64,000 bases of DNA from Microbacterium esteraromaticum (GTDB lineage: Bacteria; Actinomycetota; Actinomycetes; Actinomycetales; Microbacteriaceae): contig NZ_FUKO01000034.1 of NCBI RefSeq assembly GCF_900163815.1, forward strand, positions 1 to 64,000, read 5' to 3'. The translations under genes and the position numbers were made by a program. The notes beneath the pieces are model-generated. The model did no database searches. It was not told where the DNA came from and saw only the letters and a list, made by a program, of their open reading frames with translations. How positions within the stretch are numbered: position 1 is the first letter of the stretch; every line of letters starts with the position of its first letter. This document shows, one piece after another, positions 63,478-64,000 of the stretch.

Positions 63478-64000
63478 GCCGGCTCGACTCCGAGACGAAG
63501 CGGAAGCTGCGGGAGATGGGCGTGTCCTCGCTGGTCGACGCGTTCGAGGTTCAGGACGACACCCTCACGTTGGGGATGGTGTTCGAGGAACGGGTCAAGC
63601 TCGCCGTCGATGACGCCCACGCCACCTTCACCCACGCCAAGGTCGAAGGCCTCATCCGTCGGGCGGGGCTGCGTTACCCGAACGCGGACCTGCGCCGAGT
63701 GGACATGCTCGAGAGGCGGGGACTTGACCGGGGTGTGATCGCGCAGCTCGGGACCTGCCAGTTCATCACGAGGCAACAGAACGTCGTGTTCCAAGGCTTC
63801 ACCGGCTCTGGGAAGTCCTACCTCGGGTCAGCGTTGGCGAAGCAGGCCTGTCAGCACCGATACCGGGCGCACTACATCCGCATGCCCGACCTCGAAGAGA
63901 CCTGGGCAGCCGCCCGCGACAAGCCCGGCGGGAAGGAGAAGTGGCTCCGCAAGTACTCCACGTTCACCCTCCTCGTCATCGACGAATGGCTGCTCGACCA
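63474..64000 (+). CDS. istB: IS21-family ATPase helper IstB (partial)
   Basis: AAA+ ATPase that stimulates IstA. The 5' 175 codons are in the window: LDSETKRKLREMGVSSLVDA near the start, then Walker A GFTGSGKSYLGSALAKQA and Walker B region TLLVIDEWLLD at the very end. Start ATG overlaps the istA stop. The 3' end continues past base 64000. Confidence 0.93.
   Translation, partial: MSRLDSETKRKLREMGVSSLVDAFEVQDDTLTLGMVFEERVKLAVDDAHATFTHAKVEGLIRRAGLRYPNADLRRVDMLERRGLDRGVIAQLGTCQFITRQQNVVFQGFTGSGKSYLGSALAKQACQHRYRAHYIRMPDLEETWAAARDKPGGKEKWLRKYSTFTLLVIDEWLLD

Larger units (their letters stand above)
61786..64000 (+). mobile_element. IS21-family insertion sequence, cut by window end
   Basis: Carries istA and istB. 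The left end shows repeated transposase-binding-type sequences: GGTTGAGCGCC at 61786-61796 and 61821-61831 and GGTTCGGCGCC at 61844-61854, characteristic of the multiple terminal repeats of IS21. Exact left boundary is uncertain by some tens of bases; the right end is outside the window. Confidence 0.85.

Overview
The window looks like the chromosome of a high-GC actinobacterium. Gene content (leaderless or GTG starts, Orn, actinobacterial Rv2498c-Rv2502c-like and bkd operons, SCO6880-type conjugation genes) and codon use fit Microbacteriaceae, most likely Microbacterium or a close relative. All names come from reading the translated sequence; no database search was run.

Bases 1-19438 are ordinary core chromosome: a VIT1/CCC1 transporter, an SF2 helicase, an SGNH hydrolase, a SpoU rRNA methyltransferase, a sirtuin and a phosphoglycerate-mutase-like phosphatase. 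Two linked branched-chain catabolic operons follow. One (6409-12355) encodes a CitE-like lyase, a MaoC hydratase, an acyl-CoA dehydrogenase and both subunits of an acyl-CoA carboxylase, with a divergent TetR regulator and two palindromic operators. The other (13091-16606) encodes the E2, E1-beta and E1-alpha subunits of a branched-chain 2-oxoacid dehydrogenase, with a divergent Lrp/AsnC regulator. Together they would take branched-chain 2-oxoacids, especially from leucine, to acyl-CoAs and onwards. The core ends with tRNA-Arg(UCU), oligoribonuclease and tRNA-His.

From the 3' end of tRNA-His (19.43 kb) to about 38.15 kb lies an integrative conjugative element (ICE): serine recombinase, SSB, VirD4-like coupling protein, VirB4-like ATPase, SCO6880 protein, a VirB6/TrbL-like membrane protein, two small pilin-like membrane proteins, an M23/lytic cell-wall enzyme, ParB, a primase-polymerase and an ArdC-like zincin. 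No relaxase is visible. The element breaks off inside the zincin gene, where a truncated CHAT-domain gene and an ankyrin gene begin. From 38 to 41.5 kb the DNA is a patchwork of gene fragments and one IS3-family element.

Bases 41.4-50.6 kb are a single-strand chaperone/redox island: a frameshifted hsp20, dnaK, grpE, a cbpA-like dnaJ, a CbpM/HspR-like regulator, clpB, thioredoxin, a UBP zinc finger and a cNMP-binding/glutaredoxin-like/TrxR-like fusion, followed by a broken alpha/beta hydrolase. It is bracketed by 216-bp direct repeats carrying the start of a dprA-like gene. A HAIR-like inverted repeat precedes it. Its make-up is analogous to proteobacterial transmissible stress-tolerance loci.

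Bases 51.6-59.1 kb hold a second accessory block: two heavy-metal P-type ATPases with unusual CPx motifs, an HMA metallochaperone, a Crp/Fnr regulator, a methyltransferase, a quinone-reductase-like enzyme and a cupin, with an FNR-type box upstream. A remnant fusing the ends of another P-type ATPase and a CsoR-like regulator lies beside it. The right end (59.1-64 kb) has an IS3 remnant, a complete IS3-family element, an N-terminally truncated tyrosine integrase, a tRNA-Pro 3' fragment that looks like an attachment-site scar, and an IS21-family element running off the window.
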